From the NCBI GenBank assembly GCA_963773665.1, contig CAVZBZ010000001.1, positions 1,178,001 through 1,242,000 on the forward strand: a stretch of DNA of 64,000 bases, in the 5' to 3' direction. The notes below the pieces were generated by a model that was given only the letters and a program-made list of their open reading frames with translations, made no database searches and was not told where the DNA came from. A program made the position numbers and the translations under genes. Position 1 is the first letter of the stretch, and each line of letters begins with the position of its first letter. This document shows, one piece after another, positions 1-8,730 of the stretch. This DNA is from DATJLY01 sp963773665 (GTDB lineage Bacteria; Pseudomonadota; Alphaproteobacteria; ATCC43930; CGMCC-115725).

Positions 1-1192
1 GGTTGATCGGCTGGTTGTCGTGGCGCAGTTCGAAATAGAGGTGCGGCCTGCCCTCGCCGTCGGGCATCCGTCCTACCGGCTCGCCGGCGACGAGCGTCTG
101 CCCCGCGCTCACGTCGATCCGGTCCAGTCCGGCCAGCAGCGAATGATATCCGTCGCCATGCGCGATGATCAAGATTTGCCCGTAGCTCCGGAACGGACCG
201 GCAAAGGCGATCTGGCCGTCGAACGGCGCCACCACCACCGCCCCCGCCTCGGTCTCGAAGGTAAGGCCGCGGTTGGTGCCGCCGTAATTATCGGGCACGC
301 CGAAGCGCAGCACCAGCGCGCCGGTCGCGGGAAAGACCATGGCGCCGCGGGCCTCGGCGAAGGGCCTGATGCGCCGCGGCGCCGAGGGGTCGAGGCGCAG
401 CGGCGCGGGCGCGGTCACGGCGACCGGCCCGGCGGGGGCCGCGCGCGGGACGGCGCGCTCGGCCTCTTCCTTGCGGCGCTCCGCCTCGAGCCGGTCGATG
501 AGCTCGTGCAGGCTTGCCGATTCGGCGGCGAGCGCGAGGAGCCGCTTGCGGCTCTCCTCGGCCGTCCGCGAGGCCGATTGCTGCAGCTCGGTCTTGCGGG
601 CGATGAGGGCGGCGAGCTTTGCCTGCTCGCCGGCAAGGGCTTGGCGCTTCTGCGCCGTCTCGGCCTCGGCCGCGGACAGATCGCGCTCCGCCGCGTCGGC
701 CGCCGCGATGTCGCGGCGCAGACCCGCGGTGCGCGCTTCGAGCGGTGGCACCGCATGCGCCATGAGGAGCGCGCCACGGAGCGAGTCGACCGGCGGCTCG
801 GGCGACAAGGCCGCGGCCACCAGCGGCGCGGCCGACGCACGCAGCAGCGCCATCACGAGCGCCAATTCGCGCCGGCTGTCGCGCTCGAGCGCGGCGCGCT
901 TCGCCTGCGCATCGGCGGCAAGCGCGCCGAGCTGCGTTTCCGCCGCGGCGAGCGTCGCCTCGTCCGCCTGTGCCGTCGCGGCAGCTGCGATCGCCTCGGT
1001 GCGAAGCCCGGCAATCTCGGCGGCGAGCGCTTCGGCCGAATTCTCGGCCAAATCGTGCTTTGCGCGATTCTCCTCGATCGCCTTGCCGACGGCGTCGAGC
1101 CGTTGCTGCGGCGTCTCGTCCGCCACGGCGTGGAAAACAATTGCGGCCGCGAAGAGCGGCGCGAAGAGGCAGAGAGGCTCAGGCCGTCGCAC
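1..1192 (-). CDS. Murein hydrolase activator, EnvC/M23 family (3' end outside window)
   Basis: Periplasmic activator or endopeptidase-like factor for septal peptidoglycan splitting. From a GTG start at 1192 the frame gives a short signal-like segment (CLFAPLFAAAIVFHAVA). A long Ala/Glu/Arg-rich coiled coil of about 230 residues follows, then a LytM/M23 domain with GALVLRFGVPDNYGGTNRG, the loop AHGDGYHSLLAGL and LYFELRHDNQPIN at the window edge. The order coiled coil then M23 is the EnvC pattern. The C-terminus is cut by the window edge. The start overlaps the end of gpmI by about 14 nt, so it is probably cotranscribed. Whether the M23 zinc ligands are all present cannot be judged because the end is missing. 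Confidence 0.82.
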   Translation of the reverse strand, partial: MRRPEPLCLFAPLFAAAIVFHAVADETPQQRLDAVGKAIEENRAKHDLAENSAEALAAEIAGLRTEAIAAAATAQADEATLAAAETQLGALAADAQAKRAALERDSRRELALVMALLRASAAPLVAAALSPEPPVDSLRGALLMAHAVPPLEARTAGLRRDIAAADAAERDLSAAEAETAQKRQALAGEQAKLAALIARKTELQQSASRTAEESRKRLLALAAESASLHELIDRLEAERRKEEAERAVPRAAPAGPVAVTAPAPLRLDPSAPRRIRPFAEARGAMVFPATGALVLRFGVPDNYGGTNRGLTFETEAGAVVVAPFDGQIAFAGPFRSYGQILIIAHGDGYHSLLAGLDRIDVSAGQTLVAGEPVGRMPDGEGRPHLYFELRHDNQPIN

Positions 1193-2732
1193 GCGCGGCA
1201 ACGCGGAGGAGCGACCGGCCGGTCATGGCGCGCGGCTGCTCGAGGCCGAGCAGCGCCAGGAGGGTGGGCGCGATGTCGGCGAGCTTGCCGTCGCCGATCC
1301 CGGCGACGCCTTGCGGCGGATTGATCAGCAGAAGCGGCACCGGGTTCGTGGTGTGCGCCGTGTGCGCCTGGCCGGTGGTCTCGTCGCGCATCATTTCCGC
1401 ATTGCCATGATCGGCGGTGACGAGCATCGCGCCGCCGACCTTGGCGAGCGCAGCGGCGATCCGCCCGAGCGAGGCATCGACCGTCTCGGCCGCCTTGATC
1501 GCGGCGCCCAAGTCGCCGGTGTGGCCGACCATGTCGGTGTTGGCGAAATTGACGACGACGACGTCGAATTTTTGCGCCTCGATCGCGTTCACCAGCGCGT
1601 CCGTCACCTCGGGCGCCGACATCTCGGGCTTCTGGTCATAGGTTGCGACGTTGGGCGAGGGGATGAGGATGCGGGTCTCGCCGGGAAACTCCTCCTCGCG
1701 CCCGCCATTGAAGAAGAACGTCACGTGCGCGTATTTCTCGGTCTCGGCGATGCGCAGCTGCGTCAGGCCGGCATGCGCCACGATCTCGCCGAACGTTTCG
1801 CGCAGCTCGTCGGGCGGGAAGAGCGTCGCGAGGAAGCGATTGAGCTCCGCCGAATAGGAACAAAGGCCCGCCGCGGCGGCAAAGCGCACGGTCTTGGCCC
1901 GGGGAAAACCCGAGAAGGCGGGATCGACCAGCGCGGACAGGATCTCGCGCACGCGGTCGGCGCGGAAATTCCCCATGAGCACGCCGTCGCCGTCCGCCAT
2001 GCCGCGATAGGCGCCGATCGCGGTCGGCGGCACGAACTCGTCGCTCTTGCCCTGCGCATAGGCCTGCGCGACCGCCGCGCGCGCGTCGCCGGCATGTTCG
2101 CCCTCGGCCTGGACCAGCAGGCGGTAGGCTTTCTCGACGCGGTCCCAGCGCTTGTCGCGGTCCATCGCGAAATAGCGCCCGCTCACGGTGGCGATGGCGA
2201 CCCGCTTCGACGCGGCCGTATCGGCGAGGAACTTCGCGAGATAGGCATCGGCGCTTTTGGGCGGCGTGTCGCGGCCGTCGAGGAAGGCGTGCACCGCGAC
2301 GGGAAGACCGGCCGCATCGAGCACGCGCGCCAGCGCGGCAATGTGGTCCTGGTGCGAATGGACGCCGCCCGGCGAGATGAGGCCGATCAGGTGTGCGGTG
2401 CCGCCGCTCTTCTTGAGTGCGGCGATGAAGTTTTGCAGCGCCACGTTCCGTTCGAGCGAGCCGTTCGCCACGGCCGCGTCGATCTTCGGCAGGTCCTGCA
2501 TCACGACGCGGCCCGCGCCCAGGTTCATGTGGCCGACCTCGGAATTGCCCATCTGGCCTTTCGGCAATCCCACGTAAAGCTCGCTCGCCTGCATGTGCGC
2601 ATGCGGGTAACGCGCCATGAACTTGTCCCAGTTGGGCGTCTTGGCAAGGAGGATGGCATTGTCGGCGCGTTCGGCACGCTCGCCCCAGCCGTCGAGGATG
2701 CAGAGAACGAGGGGACGGGGTCGCTTCGGCAT
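1179..2732 (-). CDS. gpmI: 2,3-bisphosphoglycerate-independent phosphoglycerate mutase
   Basis: Interconverts 3- and 2-phosphoglycerate in glycolysis and gluconeogenesis in the cytoplasm, using two Mn ions and a phosphoserine. The 517-residue length is normal for iPGM. DGWG at residues 14-17 and the phosphorylated serine in GQMGNSEVGH (about residue 64) are intact. So are the DGRDTPPKSA, TADHGNAE and AHTTNPVP metal and substrate motifs. It sits between rlmH and the envC-like gene, the usual alphaproteobacterial arrangement, and its stop codon lies inside the start of the envC-like gene. Confidence 0.97.
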   Translation of the reverse strand: MPKRPRPLVLCILDGWGERAERADNAILLAKTPNWDKFMARYPHAHMQASELYVGLPKGQMGNSEVGHMNLGAGRVVMQDLPKIDAAVANGSLERNVALQNFIAALKKSGGTAHLIGLISPGGVHSHQDHIAALARVLDAAGLPVAVHAFLDGRDTPPKSADAYLAKFLADTAASKRVAIATVSGRYFAMDRDKRWDRVEKAYRLLVQAEGEHAGDARAAVAQAYAQGKSDEFVPPTAIGAYRGMADGDGVLMGNFRADRVREILSALVDPAFSGFPRAKTVRFAAAAGLCSYSAELNRFLATLFPPDELRETFGEIVAHAGLTQLRIAETEKYAHVTFFFNGGREEEFPGETRILIPSPNVATYDQKPEMSAPEVTDALVNAIEAQKFDVVVVNFANTDMVGHTGDLGAAIKAAETVDASLGRIAAALAKVGGAMLVTADHGNAEMMRDETTGQAHTAHTTNPVPLLLINPPQGVAGIGDGKLADIAPTLLALLGLEQPRAMTGRSLLRVAARATA

Positions 2733-2789
2733 GGCGATTCTTATACAGGGAACGGGGCCGCGGGCGATAGGGTCCGCGGCCCGATTTCG

Positions 2790-3248
2790 CTACGCGCGAT
2801 GGTAGGGGTGGCCTGCGAGAATCTGCTGCGCGCGGTAGAGTTGCTCCAGAAGCATGACCCGGGCGAGAAGATGCGGCCAGGTCATTGCGCCCAGCGACAG
2901 CCTGAACTCGGCCCGCGCCAGGACCTTGCCGTCGAGCCCGCCGGCGCCGCCGATGAGAAAGGCCGCCTCGCCGGTTCCTTGATCGCGCCAGCGCGCCAGG
3001 CGCACGGCGAAATCCTCGCTCGAAAGGGCCGCGCCGCGCGCGTCGAGCGCCACCGCAAGCGCTCCCGGCGGCACGGCTTCGAGCAGCAGCGCGCCCTCGC
3101 GCTCCTTGAGCGCGGCGGATGGGAGCGGGCGGCGCTCTTCGACCTCGCGGAACGCGAGCGGCCATGTGATCCGCCTTGCGTACTCGTCCGCCAGATCTTT
3201 CATCGGCCCGGGCTTGAGCCGGCCGACGGCGATGACGAGAAGCCGCAC
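2790..3248 (-). CDS. rlmH: 23S rRNA (pseudouridine(1915)-N(3))-methyltransferase
   Basis: SPOUT-class SAM-dependent methyltransferase that modifies pseudouridine 1915 in helix 69 of 23S rRNA on the assembled 70S ribosome. The protein is 152 residues, the family's usual size. The knot region reads FLIGGAGGLDGKVLARA, followed by SLGAMTWPHLLARVMLLEQ and the typical C-terminus GHPYHRA. It starts immediately after the rsfS stop (3249), which indicates tight operon packing. Confidence 0.96.
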   Translation of the reverse strand: MRLLVIAVGRLKPGPMKDLADEYARRITWPLAFREVEERRPLPSAALKEREGALLLEAVPPGALAVALDARGAALSSEDFAVRLARWRDQGTGEAAFLIGGAGGLDGKVLARAEFRLSLGAMTWPHLLARVMLLEQLYRAQQILAGHPYHRA

Positions 3249-3641
3249 CTAGAAGGCAGACGCGCCGGGATCGGCGAAAGCGGCGCCCCACATCTTCTCG
3301 AGGTTGTAGAAGGCGCGCACCTCGGGCCTGAAGATATGGACGAGGAGGTCGCCCGCGTCGATCAGCACCCAGTCGCCGAAGCGCAACCCCTCGACCGAGG
3401 GGCGGTATCCCGCTTCTTTCGCGGCCTCGACTACGCGCTCGGCCAAGGCCATGACCTGGCGCTGCGAGCGCCCTGTGGCGATCAGCATGTGATCGGCGAT
3501 TGAAGATTTGCCGGCGAGGTCGATGACGACGACCTCTTCGGCCTTGCCGTCTTCGAGGGATTTTTGCGCAAGCGCAAGCAGCGCTGGCGTCAGGGCTGGC
3601 TTCGGGCGCGGCTTCTTTCTGCTAAGCGGGATAGGTGTCAC
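3249..3641 (-). CDS. rsfS: Ribosome silencing factor RsfS (DUF143)
   Basis: Binds ribosomal protein L14 and blocks 50S-30S joining under nutrient limitation. The 130-residue product contains the family signatures DHMLIATGRSQRQVMA and LRFGDWVLIDAGDLLVHIF. I chose GTG at 3641 because it overlaps the nadD stop as GTGA, the coupling seen elsewhere in this operon. A longer upstream open frame exists in the same phase but runs antiparallel-free through nadD and is not credible protein. The N-terminal KKPRPKP segment is basic and probably disordered. Confidence 0.93.
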   Translation of the reverse strand: MTPIPLSRKKPRPKPALTPALLALAQKSLEDGKAEEVVVIDLAGKSSIADHMLIATGRSQRQVMALAERVVEAAKEAGYRPSVEGLRFGDWVLIDAGDLLVHIFRPEVRAFYNLEKMWGAAFADPGASAF

Positions 3642-4285
3642 CTCATAACTTTGCGCCTTGGGCGCGGCACACGTCGGGGCCCCGTGCGGATCGCCGTCCC
3701 CGAGATCGGCTCCAGCGCCACCCAGAAGAACGTCCAGGCCGGCGGTTTCATCTCCGCGAGCCGGCGCGCCGCCTCGGGCGCCACGCGATGCCGCGCAAAA
3801 CGCTGCGCCGCGATGCCCGCGAGACCCGTATGACAATAGGAAGGGCGGGCAAAGACCGCAACCGGTACACGTAAGAATATTTCGGCCCAGCGCTTCCAGC
3901 GCGGCAGTTGCGGCAGGATGTCGGCGCCCATGAGCCACACGAAGCGCGTCGTGGGAAACCGCGCCGCGAGCGCGCACAACGTATCGACGGTGTAGCGCGT
4001 GCCGAGCCGGGCCTCGAGATCGACGACCGTAATGCGCGGATGACGGGCGAACGCCCGCGCCGCATTGAGCCGGCGTGCGAACGACGCCATGCCGCGCCGT
4101 GGCTTCAGCGGATTCTGCGGCGACACGAGCCACCACACCGCGTCGAGCTCGAGCCGTTTCAGCGCCTCGAGGCTGATATGGCGATGGCCGGCATGGGCGG
4201 GATTGAACGATCCGCCGAGGAGGCCGATGCGCCGCGGCGGCGGATGGCCAAGACCGAGCGCTCTCGGCAGGATTTCGTCGGTCAG
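3638..4285 (-). CDS. nadD: Nicotinate-nucleotide adenylyltransferase, apparently with a non-ATG/GTG start
   Basis: Adenylylates nicotinate mononucleotide in NAD synthesis. The HIGH-type nucleotidyltransferase motif is read as IGLLGGSFNPAHAGHRHIS, followed by WWLVSPQNPLK, FVWLMGADIL and the C-terminal EPISGTAIRTG. The essential GGSFNPAHAGH segment lies upstream of the first in-frame GTG (4138) and no ATG, GTG or TTG precedes it in frame. CTG at 4285-4283 overlaps the proA stop as CTGA, so I place the start there (215 residues). That start is inferred; the gene identity is secure. The usual ISST signature is ISGT here. Confidence 0.9.
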   Translation of the reverse strand: MTDEILPRALGLGHPPPRRIGLLGGSFNPAHAGHRHISLEALKRLELDAVWWLVSPQNPLKPRRGMASFARRLNAARAFARHPRITVVDLEARLGTRYTVDTLCALAARFPTTRFVWLMGADILPQLPRWKRWAEIFLRVPVAVFARPSYCHTGLAGIAAQRFARHRVAPEAARRLAEMKPPAWTFFWVALEPISGTAIRTGPRRVPRPRRKVMR

Positions 4286-5562
4286 GGGCGCACCTGGCCG
4301 TTGCCGCGGACGATGTACTTGTAGGTCGTGAGCTGCTCGGCGCCGACCGGCCCGCGCGGGGGGAGGCGGTTCGTCGAGATGCCGATCTCGGCGCCCATGC
4401 CGAACTCGCCGCCATCGGCGAACTGGGTCGAGGCGTTGACCAGCACGATGGCGCTGTCGATTTCGGCGAGGAAGCGCTCGGCCGCCGCCTGGTCCGACGT
4501 GACGATGGCATCGGTATGGTGCGAGCCATAGCGATTGATGTGCTCGATCGCACCGCTAAGCCCCTCGACCACGCGGACCGAGAGAATGGCGTCGAGATAT
4601 TCCGTCGTCCAATCCGCCTCGGTCGCGGGCAAGGCATCGGGGTCGAGCGCGCGCACCGCGTCGTCGCCGCGGATTTCGCAGTGCGCCGCGTGGAGATCGG
4701 CGAGGATCGGCGGCAGATGAGTTTTCGCCACCGGGCGGTCGACCAGAAGCGTCTCGGCCGCGCCGCAGATGCCGGTGCGCCGCATCTTCGCATTGAACAC
4801 GATGCGCCGCGCCGTCTCGAGATCGGCGGCCCGATCGACATAGACGTGGCAGATGCCTTCGAGGTGCGCGATCACCGGAATGCGGCTTTCGCGCTGCACA
4901 CGCTCGATCAGCGAGCGGCCGCCGCGCGGCACGATCACGTCGATGAATTCGGGCATGGTCAGCATCATGCCGACCGCCGCGCGATCCTGCGTCGGCACGA
5001 GCTGCACCGCGTCTTCAGGGAGCCCGCTTGCCGCGATCGCGCGGCGCAGCGCTGTGGCGATCGCCATCGAGGAATGGAAGCTCTCGGACCCGCCGCGCAG
5101 GATGACGGCATTGCCGGCCCTGAGGCAGAGGCCGCCCGCGTCCGCCGTGACGTTGGGCCGCGCCTCGTAGATGATGCCGATGACGCCCAAGGGGATGCGA
5201 ACGCGCGCGATGTCGAGCCCGTTGGGCCTGATCCAATGCTCGAGCACGGTGCCGACCGGATCGGGCAAATGCGCCACGTCCTCGAGCCCCTGCGCCATCG
5301 CCTCGACCCGCTTGTCGTCGAGCCGCAGGCGGTCGCGCAGCGCCGCCGAGAGCGCGTTTCCCGCAGCCGCCATGTCGCGCTGGTTGGCGGCGAGAATGGC
5401 GTTTTTGTCCTCGCGCAGCGCGGCGGCTGCGGCGGCGAGCGCCGCGGTCTTGGCACGAGGCTCCGCGCGCGCGAGCGCCGCCGCCGCCGCGCGCGCCCGC
5501 GCGCCGAGCGCGTGCATCTCGCGCTCGAGGTCGGCGCCTGAATTTCCGGCCGTGTTCTTCAC
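4282..5562 (-). CDS. proA: Gamma-glutamyl phosphate reductase
   Basis: NADPH-dependent reduction of gamma-glutamyl phosphate to the semialdehyde, second step of proline synthesis. It is 426 residues, normal for ProA. The aldehyde-dehydrogenase-type catalytic cysteine is in MRRTGICGAAETLLVDR, and IPLGVIGIIYEARPNVT is a ProA hallmark. The start MKNTAGNSGADLEREM fits family N-termini. It is separated from proB by a small PilZ gene, which is not the usual direct proB-proA order. Confidence 0.97.
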   Translation of the reverse strand: MKNTAGNSGADLEREMHALGARARAAAAALARAEPRAKTAALAAAAAALREDKNAILAANQRDMAAAGNALSAALRDRLRLDDKRVEAMAQGLEDVAHLPDPVGTVLEHWIRPNGLDIARVRIPLGVIGIIYEARPNVTADAGGLCLRAGNAVILRGGSESFHSSMAIATALRRAIAASGLPEDAVQLVPTQDRAAVGMMLTMPEFIDVIVPRGGRSLIERVQRESRIPVIAHLEGICHVYVDRAADLETARRIVFNAKMRRTGICGAAETLLVDRPVAKTHLPPILADLHAAHCEIRGDDAVRALDPDALPATEADWTTEYLDAILSVRVVEGLSGAIEHINRYGSHHTDAIVTSDQAAAERFLAEIDSAIVLVNASTQFADGGEFGMGAEIGISTNRLPPRGPVGAEQLTTYKYIVRGNGQVRP

Positions 5563-5642
5563 GCCGCGAGTTTACGGGTTTTCCCTGCCGCAATCGAGCC
5601 GCCGATGGACGGGCCCGCCGCCTTGCGGCGGAGTGAGCGGCG

Positions 5643-6005
5643 CTACTCCGTGATGCGCGTCAGCACGTCCTGCAGCGCGCGCGAGGGATTGAGGAAGCGG
5701 AACGCGATCTCCTTGGTGCGCGCATCGCGCCGCACCAGCTCGGCCGAGAAGCGGAAGCGGCCTTCCGAGCCACGCACGGACAGGATGCCCGACACGGTCG
5801 TGCCGAGCGCGAGCGTCGGATGCACGTCGTCGATCAGGACGCCGCCGACCGACCAGTTGAGCGCGACATGCTCGATGCCGAGGAATGTCAGCTTGATCTG
5901 ATGCGAGCCGAAGCGCCGGTGACCGCGCCGCTCGCCGACCGGCAGCGGTCCGGGAACGCCGGGATTGAGCGGCGAGACATTTGATTTCGAGCGCTGCGCG
6001 TCCAT
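5643..6005 (-). CDS. PilZ-domain protein
   Basis: A 120-residue protein with PilZ-like signatures: an arginine-rich GERRGHRRFG motif near residue 26-34 matching RxxxR, then NWSVGGVLI matching the (D/N)xSxxG strand, and a beta-rich remainder ending FRFLNPSRALQDVLTRI. PilZ proteins bind cyclic di-GMP and modulate motility, secretion or polysaccharide synthesis. Both recognition elements are present, so binding is plausible but unproven. It lies between proA and proB on the same strand with modest gaps, so it could be expressed with proline genes by read-through. No partner is identifiable here. Confidence 0.82.
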   Translation of the reverse strand: MDAQRSKSNVSPLNPGVPGPLPVGERRGHRRFGSHQIKLTFLGIEHVALNWSVGGVLIDDVHPTLALGTTVSGILSVRGSEGRFRFSAELVRRDARTKEIAFRFLNPSRALQDVLTRITE

Positions 6006-6074
6006 GGATTCGACCCTCGTGCGCCACTGAGCGCTGCGAGGATAGGGGCCGGTCCGTAAAGGGATCGTTAGAGC

Positions 6075-7190
6075 CTATCCCAGCACGAGGTCGTCGCGAT
6101 GGATCATCTCGTCGCGGCCGCGATAGCCCAAAATTGTCTCGATTTCGCTGCTTTTGTGGCCGGCGATGGCGCGCGCATCGGCGCTCGAATAGGCGCTGAG
6201 GCCGCGCGCCAGGGGCTTGCCGTCGCGGCGCTTCACGAGGACGGCATCGCCGCGCTCGAATTCGCCTTCGACGGCGACGACGCCGGCGGGCAGAAGGCTG
6301 GTGCCGCGCGAGAGCGCCGCCGCCGCGCCGTCATCGACCGTGAGCGCGCCCACCGGATTGACCGCGCCGGCGATCCAGCGTTTGCGCGCGGTGCGCGGCT
6401 CGGACGAGGGAATGAACCAGGTCGCGCGCGCGCCCCGGTCGAGCGCCGCCAAGGGGTGCAGCCCGACGCCCTTGGCGATCGCCATGCGGCAGCCGGCGGC
6501 CATGGCGATGCGCGCCGCCGAAAGCTTCGTCACCATGCCGCCCGAGCTCGATCCGGGCGGCGCCTTGCCCGCCATCGCCTCGATCTCGGAGGTGAGGTCG
6601 CGCACCTCGGCGATGTGGCTCGCCTGCGCATCGAGGCGCGGGTCGGAGGTATAGAGCCCGTCGATGTCGGAGAGCAGCACAAGCGTGTCGGCGCTGATCA
6701 TCTGCGCCACGCGCGCCGCGAGCCGGTCGTTGTCGCCAAAGCGCAGCTCCGCGGTCGCGACCGTGTCGTTCTCGTTGATGACCGGCACCGCGCCCAAGGC
6801 CAGGAGTTGTTCGAGGGTGGCGCGTGCGTTCAAGTGCCGGCGCCGCGCCTCGGTGTCGTCGGGCGTGAGCAGGATTTGCGCGACCCCGATGCCGTGCCGG
6901 CCGAGCGCCTCGAGCCAGGCGTGGGCGAGGCGGATCTGGCCGGCGGCGGCGGCGGCCTGCTTCTCCTCGAGCCGCAGCGCGCGGCCGGCGAGACCCAAAT
7001 GGCGGCGCCCGACCGCGACCGCGCCCGACGTGACCACCAGCACCTCCTGTCCGCGCGCGCGGCAGGCGGCGATGTCGGCCACCAGCGCATCGAGCCAGGC
7101 GCGCCGCAAATCGCCGGTCGCGTCGTCGACCAGCAGCGCCGAGCCGATCTTGACGATGAGCCGGCGCGCGGAGGCGAGCGTTTCGGTCAT
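6075..7190 (-). CDS. proB: Glutamate 5-kinase with PUA domain
   Basis: Phosphorylates glutamate, the committed and proline-inhibited step of proline synthesis. The amino-acid-kinase domain (about 1-260) shows LIVKIGSALLVDD, VINENDTVA and the SSGGMVTKLSAARIA loop. A C-terminal PUA domain (about 280-371) carries the DDGAAAAL...GVVAVEGEFERGDAVLV pattern. I chose the ATG at 7190 (MTETLASARRL), giving 371 residues; an upstream extension is Arg-rich and lies in repeat sequence. In relatives obgE directly precedes this gene, while here about 2.6 kb of other DNA intervenes. Confidence 0.96.
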   Translation of the reverse strand: MTETLASARRLIVKIGSALLVDDATGDLRRAWLDALVADIAACRARGQEVLVVTSGAVAVGRRHLGLAGRALRLEEKQAAAAAGQIRLAHAWLEALGRHGIGVAQILLTPDDTEARRRHLNARATLEQLLALGAVPVINENDTVATAELRFGDNDRLAARVAQMISADTLVLLSDIDGLYTSDPRLDAQASHIAEVRDLTSEIEAMAGKAPPGSSSGGMVTKLSAARIAMAAGCRMAIAKGVGLHPLAALDRGARATWFIPSSEPRTARKRWIAGAVNPVGALTVDDGAAAALSRGTSLLPAGVVAVEGEFERGDAVLVKRRDGKPLARGLSAYSSADARAIAGHKSSEIETILGYRGRDEMIHRDDLVLG

Positions 7191-7207
7191 GGCGCGCCGT
7201 CCGTCGG

Positions 7208-7275
7208 GATTGCTTCGTCGCTGCGCTCCTCGCAATGACAGCTAAATCCGTCATTGCGAGCGCAGCGAAGCAATC
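7208..7275. repeat. Imperfect interspersed palindrome (TCATTGCGAG type)
   Basis: Left arm 7208-7239 begins GATTGCTTCG and ends CGCAATGAC. Right arm 7250-7275 (GTCATTGCGAG...GAAGCAATC) is its reverse complement apart from a few inserted bases in the left arm. A loop of about 10 nt separates them. This is the style of short mobile palindromes common between alphaproteobacterial genes. Confidence 0.75.
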
Positions 7276-7310
7276 TCCTCAGCGGGGAATGCGGTATCTT
7301 ATTACCGCGC

Positions 7311-7476
7311 AAAATTGGGTCCGTTCCGCAATTTCCGCGGCGCCGAAAAACCCTCTCCGCCCGCGTGGGGGGAGAGGGTGCCGAGCGCAGCGAGGCGGGT
7401 GAGGTGGGTCGCTCCGCCGCACCAAATTGGGTTCGTTTCGTCATCTCGCAGTTCGCGCGCAAATTGGCTTCGTTCG
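7311..7476. repeat. Three spaced copies of an AAATTGG(C/G)TTCGTT element
   Basis: Copies start near 7312 (AAATTGGGTCCGTT), 7423 (AAATTGGGTTCGTT) and 7459 (CAAATTGGCTTCGTTCGG). The last one is identical over 18 bases to 51997-52014, which lies inside the coding sequence of an unrelated-position gene. Read on the minus strand the copies encode NEAN or KRTQF-like peptides. Confidence 0.65.
7351..7378. repeat. Inverted repeat CCCTCTCC / GGAGAGGG
   Basis: Perfect 8-bp arms at 7351-7358 and 7371-7378 with a 12-nt loop, followed by a GAGCGCAGCGAGGCGGGTGA tail. It is a typical interspersed-element core. It is not followed by a T-run, so a terminator role is not supported. Confidence 0.6.
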
Positions 7477-7589
7477 GTAAAATCGTCATCGCGCGCGCCC
7501 CCCCCGGTCCCCGCCGCCGGACATTCGCGCCGCGTGCATTTCCTAGCACAGCCGTCCGCAGCTTGTCAACGTAAAATGCGTACGGAAGC

Positions 7590-8603
7590 TTATTTCACAT
7601 AGGCGTCGGTGAAGAGCCCGTCATAGTGGCCGAGCTTCTCCTCGGGCTTCATGAAGCCCGCCTCGATATTCATCAGCTCGGCATGCGCCAGCTCGTCGGC
7701 CTGCACGACCGGCGGCGTCGGCGTCATGCTCGCGACCGCTTCGTAGGACGCCTCGAGCACCGGGTCGGAGATGTTCGGGAAATGTTTCTTCAGCACGCCA
7801 ATCGTCTCCGCCTTGTGCTCGTGCACGAAGGTCGCCGCCCGCGCCATGACATGGCCCATCTTCATGCACAGCGAGGGCCGCTCGGTGCAGAGTTGCGGCC
7901 GGGTCACGAGCATCACCGAACCGATCGGCACGAGCTCCTGCGGATCGCCCTTGATGCCGTCGGCGACGATCACCGCGGTCCCGTCGGCCACGGCCTGCTG
8001 GATCCAGGGCGGCGCCGCGGCGAAGCCGTCGATCGCATGCCGCCCGAACGCCGCGATCATGTCGGCCGGCTGCATCGGCGAAACCGTGACCGCTTCCGGA
8101 TCGTAGCCGCCGGCCTTGGCGACGACGCGCACGAAGGAATGGACCACCGTGCCCATGCCGTCGATCGCGATATTGCGCCCCTTCAAAAGCTGCGCGCGCA
8201 CGGAAAGCGGCGCGTTCGGGTCGAAATGCCCGGCTTCGGCCAAGTCCTTGCGCAGCACGATCTGCTGTCCGTGCCGGTCGTTCAGGTTGGCGATGGCGAG
8301 GAGGCGCTGGCCGCGCGCCGCGGCGCGGGTGAGCGAGCCGCCCGACGAGTACGAGAATTCGGCCGAGCCGGCGATCACGGCGTTCATCGAGCCCATGCCG
8401 ACGATGAGGCGCGAATCGAGATCGACGCCTTCGTCGCGAAAGAAGCCCAAATCCATCGCCACGTAATGCGCCATGAACAGAATCGCCTCGGCCGGGACGG
8501 CAAGGATCGCGTGCTCCTGCTCGGCGCGGGCCCCGGGGGCGCTCGACGCGAGTGCGAACAAGGCGATGGCGGCAAATCGTGCGGCAACGGTGCGGCGAGA
8601 CAT
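7590..8603 (-). CDS. ABC transporter substrate-binding protein, NMT1/SsuA-like (orphan)
   Basis: Periplasmic binding protein of the nitrate/sulfonate/taurine/thiamine-precursor class, 337 residues. The signal peptide is FAAIALFALASSAPGARA, followed by the mature motif AEAILFMAHYVAMDLGFFRDEGVDLD typical of the first lobe. ATG at 8603 is preceded by a good GGGAAG ribosome site, so I prefer it to upstream starts. No ATPase or permease is adjacent. It diverges from an LLM monooxygenase gene at 8731 and is inserted between obgE and proB. Ligand unknown. Confidence 0.85.
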   Translation of the reverse strand: MSRRTVAARFAAIALFALASSAPGARAEQEHAILAVPAEAILFMAHYVAMDLGFFRDEGVDLDSRLIVGMGSMNAVIAGSAEFSYSSGGSLTRAAARGQRLLAIANLNDRHGQQIVLRKDLAEAGHFDPNAPLSVRAQLLKGRNIAIDGMGTVVHSFVRVVAKAGGYDPEAVTVSPMQPADMIAAFGRHAIDGFAAAPPWIQQAVADGTAVIVADGIKGDPQELVPIGSVMLVTRPQLCTERPSLCMKMGHVMARAATFVHEHKAETIGVLKKHFPNISDPVLEASYEAVASMTPTPPVVQADELAHAELMNIEAGFMKPEEKLGHYDGLFTDAYVK

Positions 8604-8730
8604 GGCTTCCCTTCCCCTTCGTTCTCCTGTGCCATGATGCCGGGGCGCAGCCTGTTCGCCAAGTGACTCTGTACCGCGCGCCATGCGAAGATCGGCGGCG
8701 CCCGATCAAGCAGCCCGGCGGAGCGTAACC

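Larger units (their letters stand above)
7191..7589. other. Repeat-rich intergenic gap between proB and an SBP gene
   Basis: About 400 bases with no credible gene. It contains two palindromic elements (7208-7275 and 7351-7378) and three copies of an AAATTGGNTNCGTT motif (near 7312, 7423 and 7459). This is the only large non-coding gap in the left half of the window and marks the boundary between the proBA block and the inserted SBP/LLM pair. Confidence 0.7.

Noticed and set aside
339..3503. A 1054-codon open frame on the + strand over gpmI and rlmH
   Set aside because: It is antisense to recognisable genes and its protein is Arg/Ala-rich with no domain; high GC makes such frames.
7311..7476. 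CRISPR-like array from the spaced AAATTGG repeats
   Set aside because: Only three unevenly spaced short copies with no uniform spacers and no cas genes.
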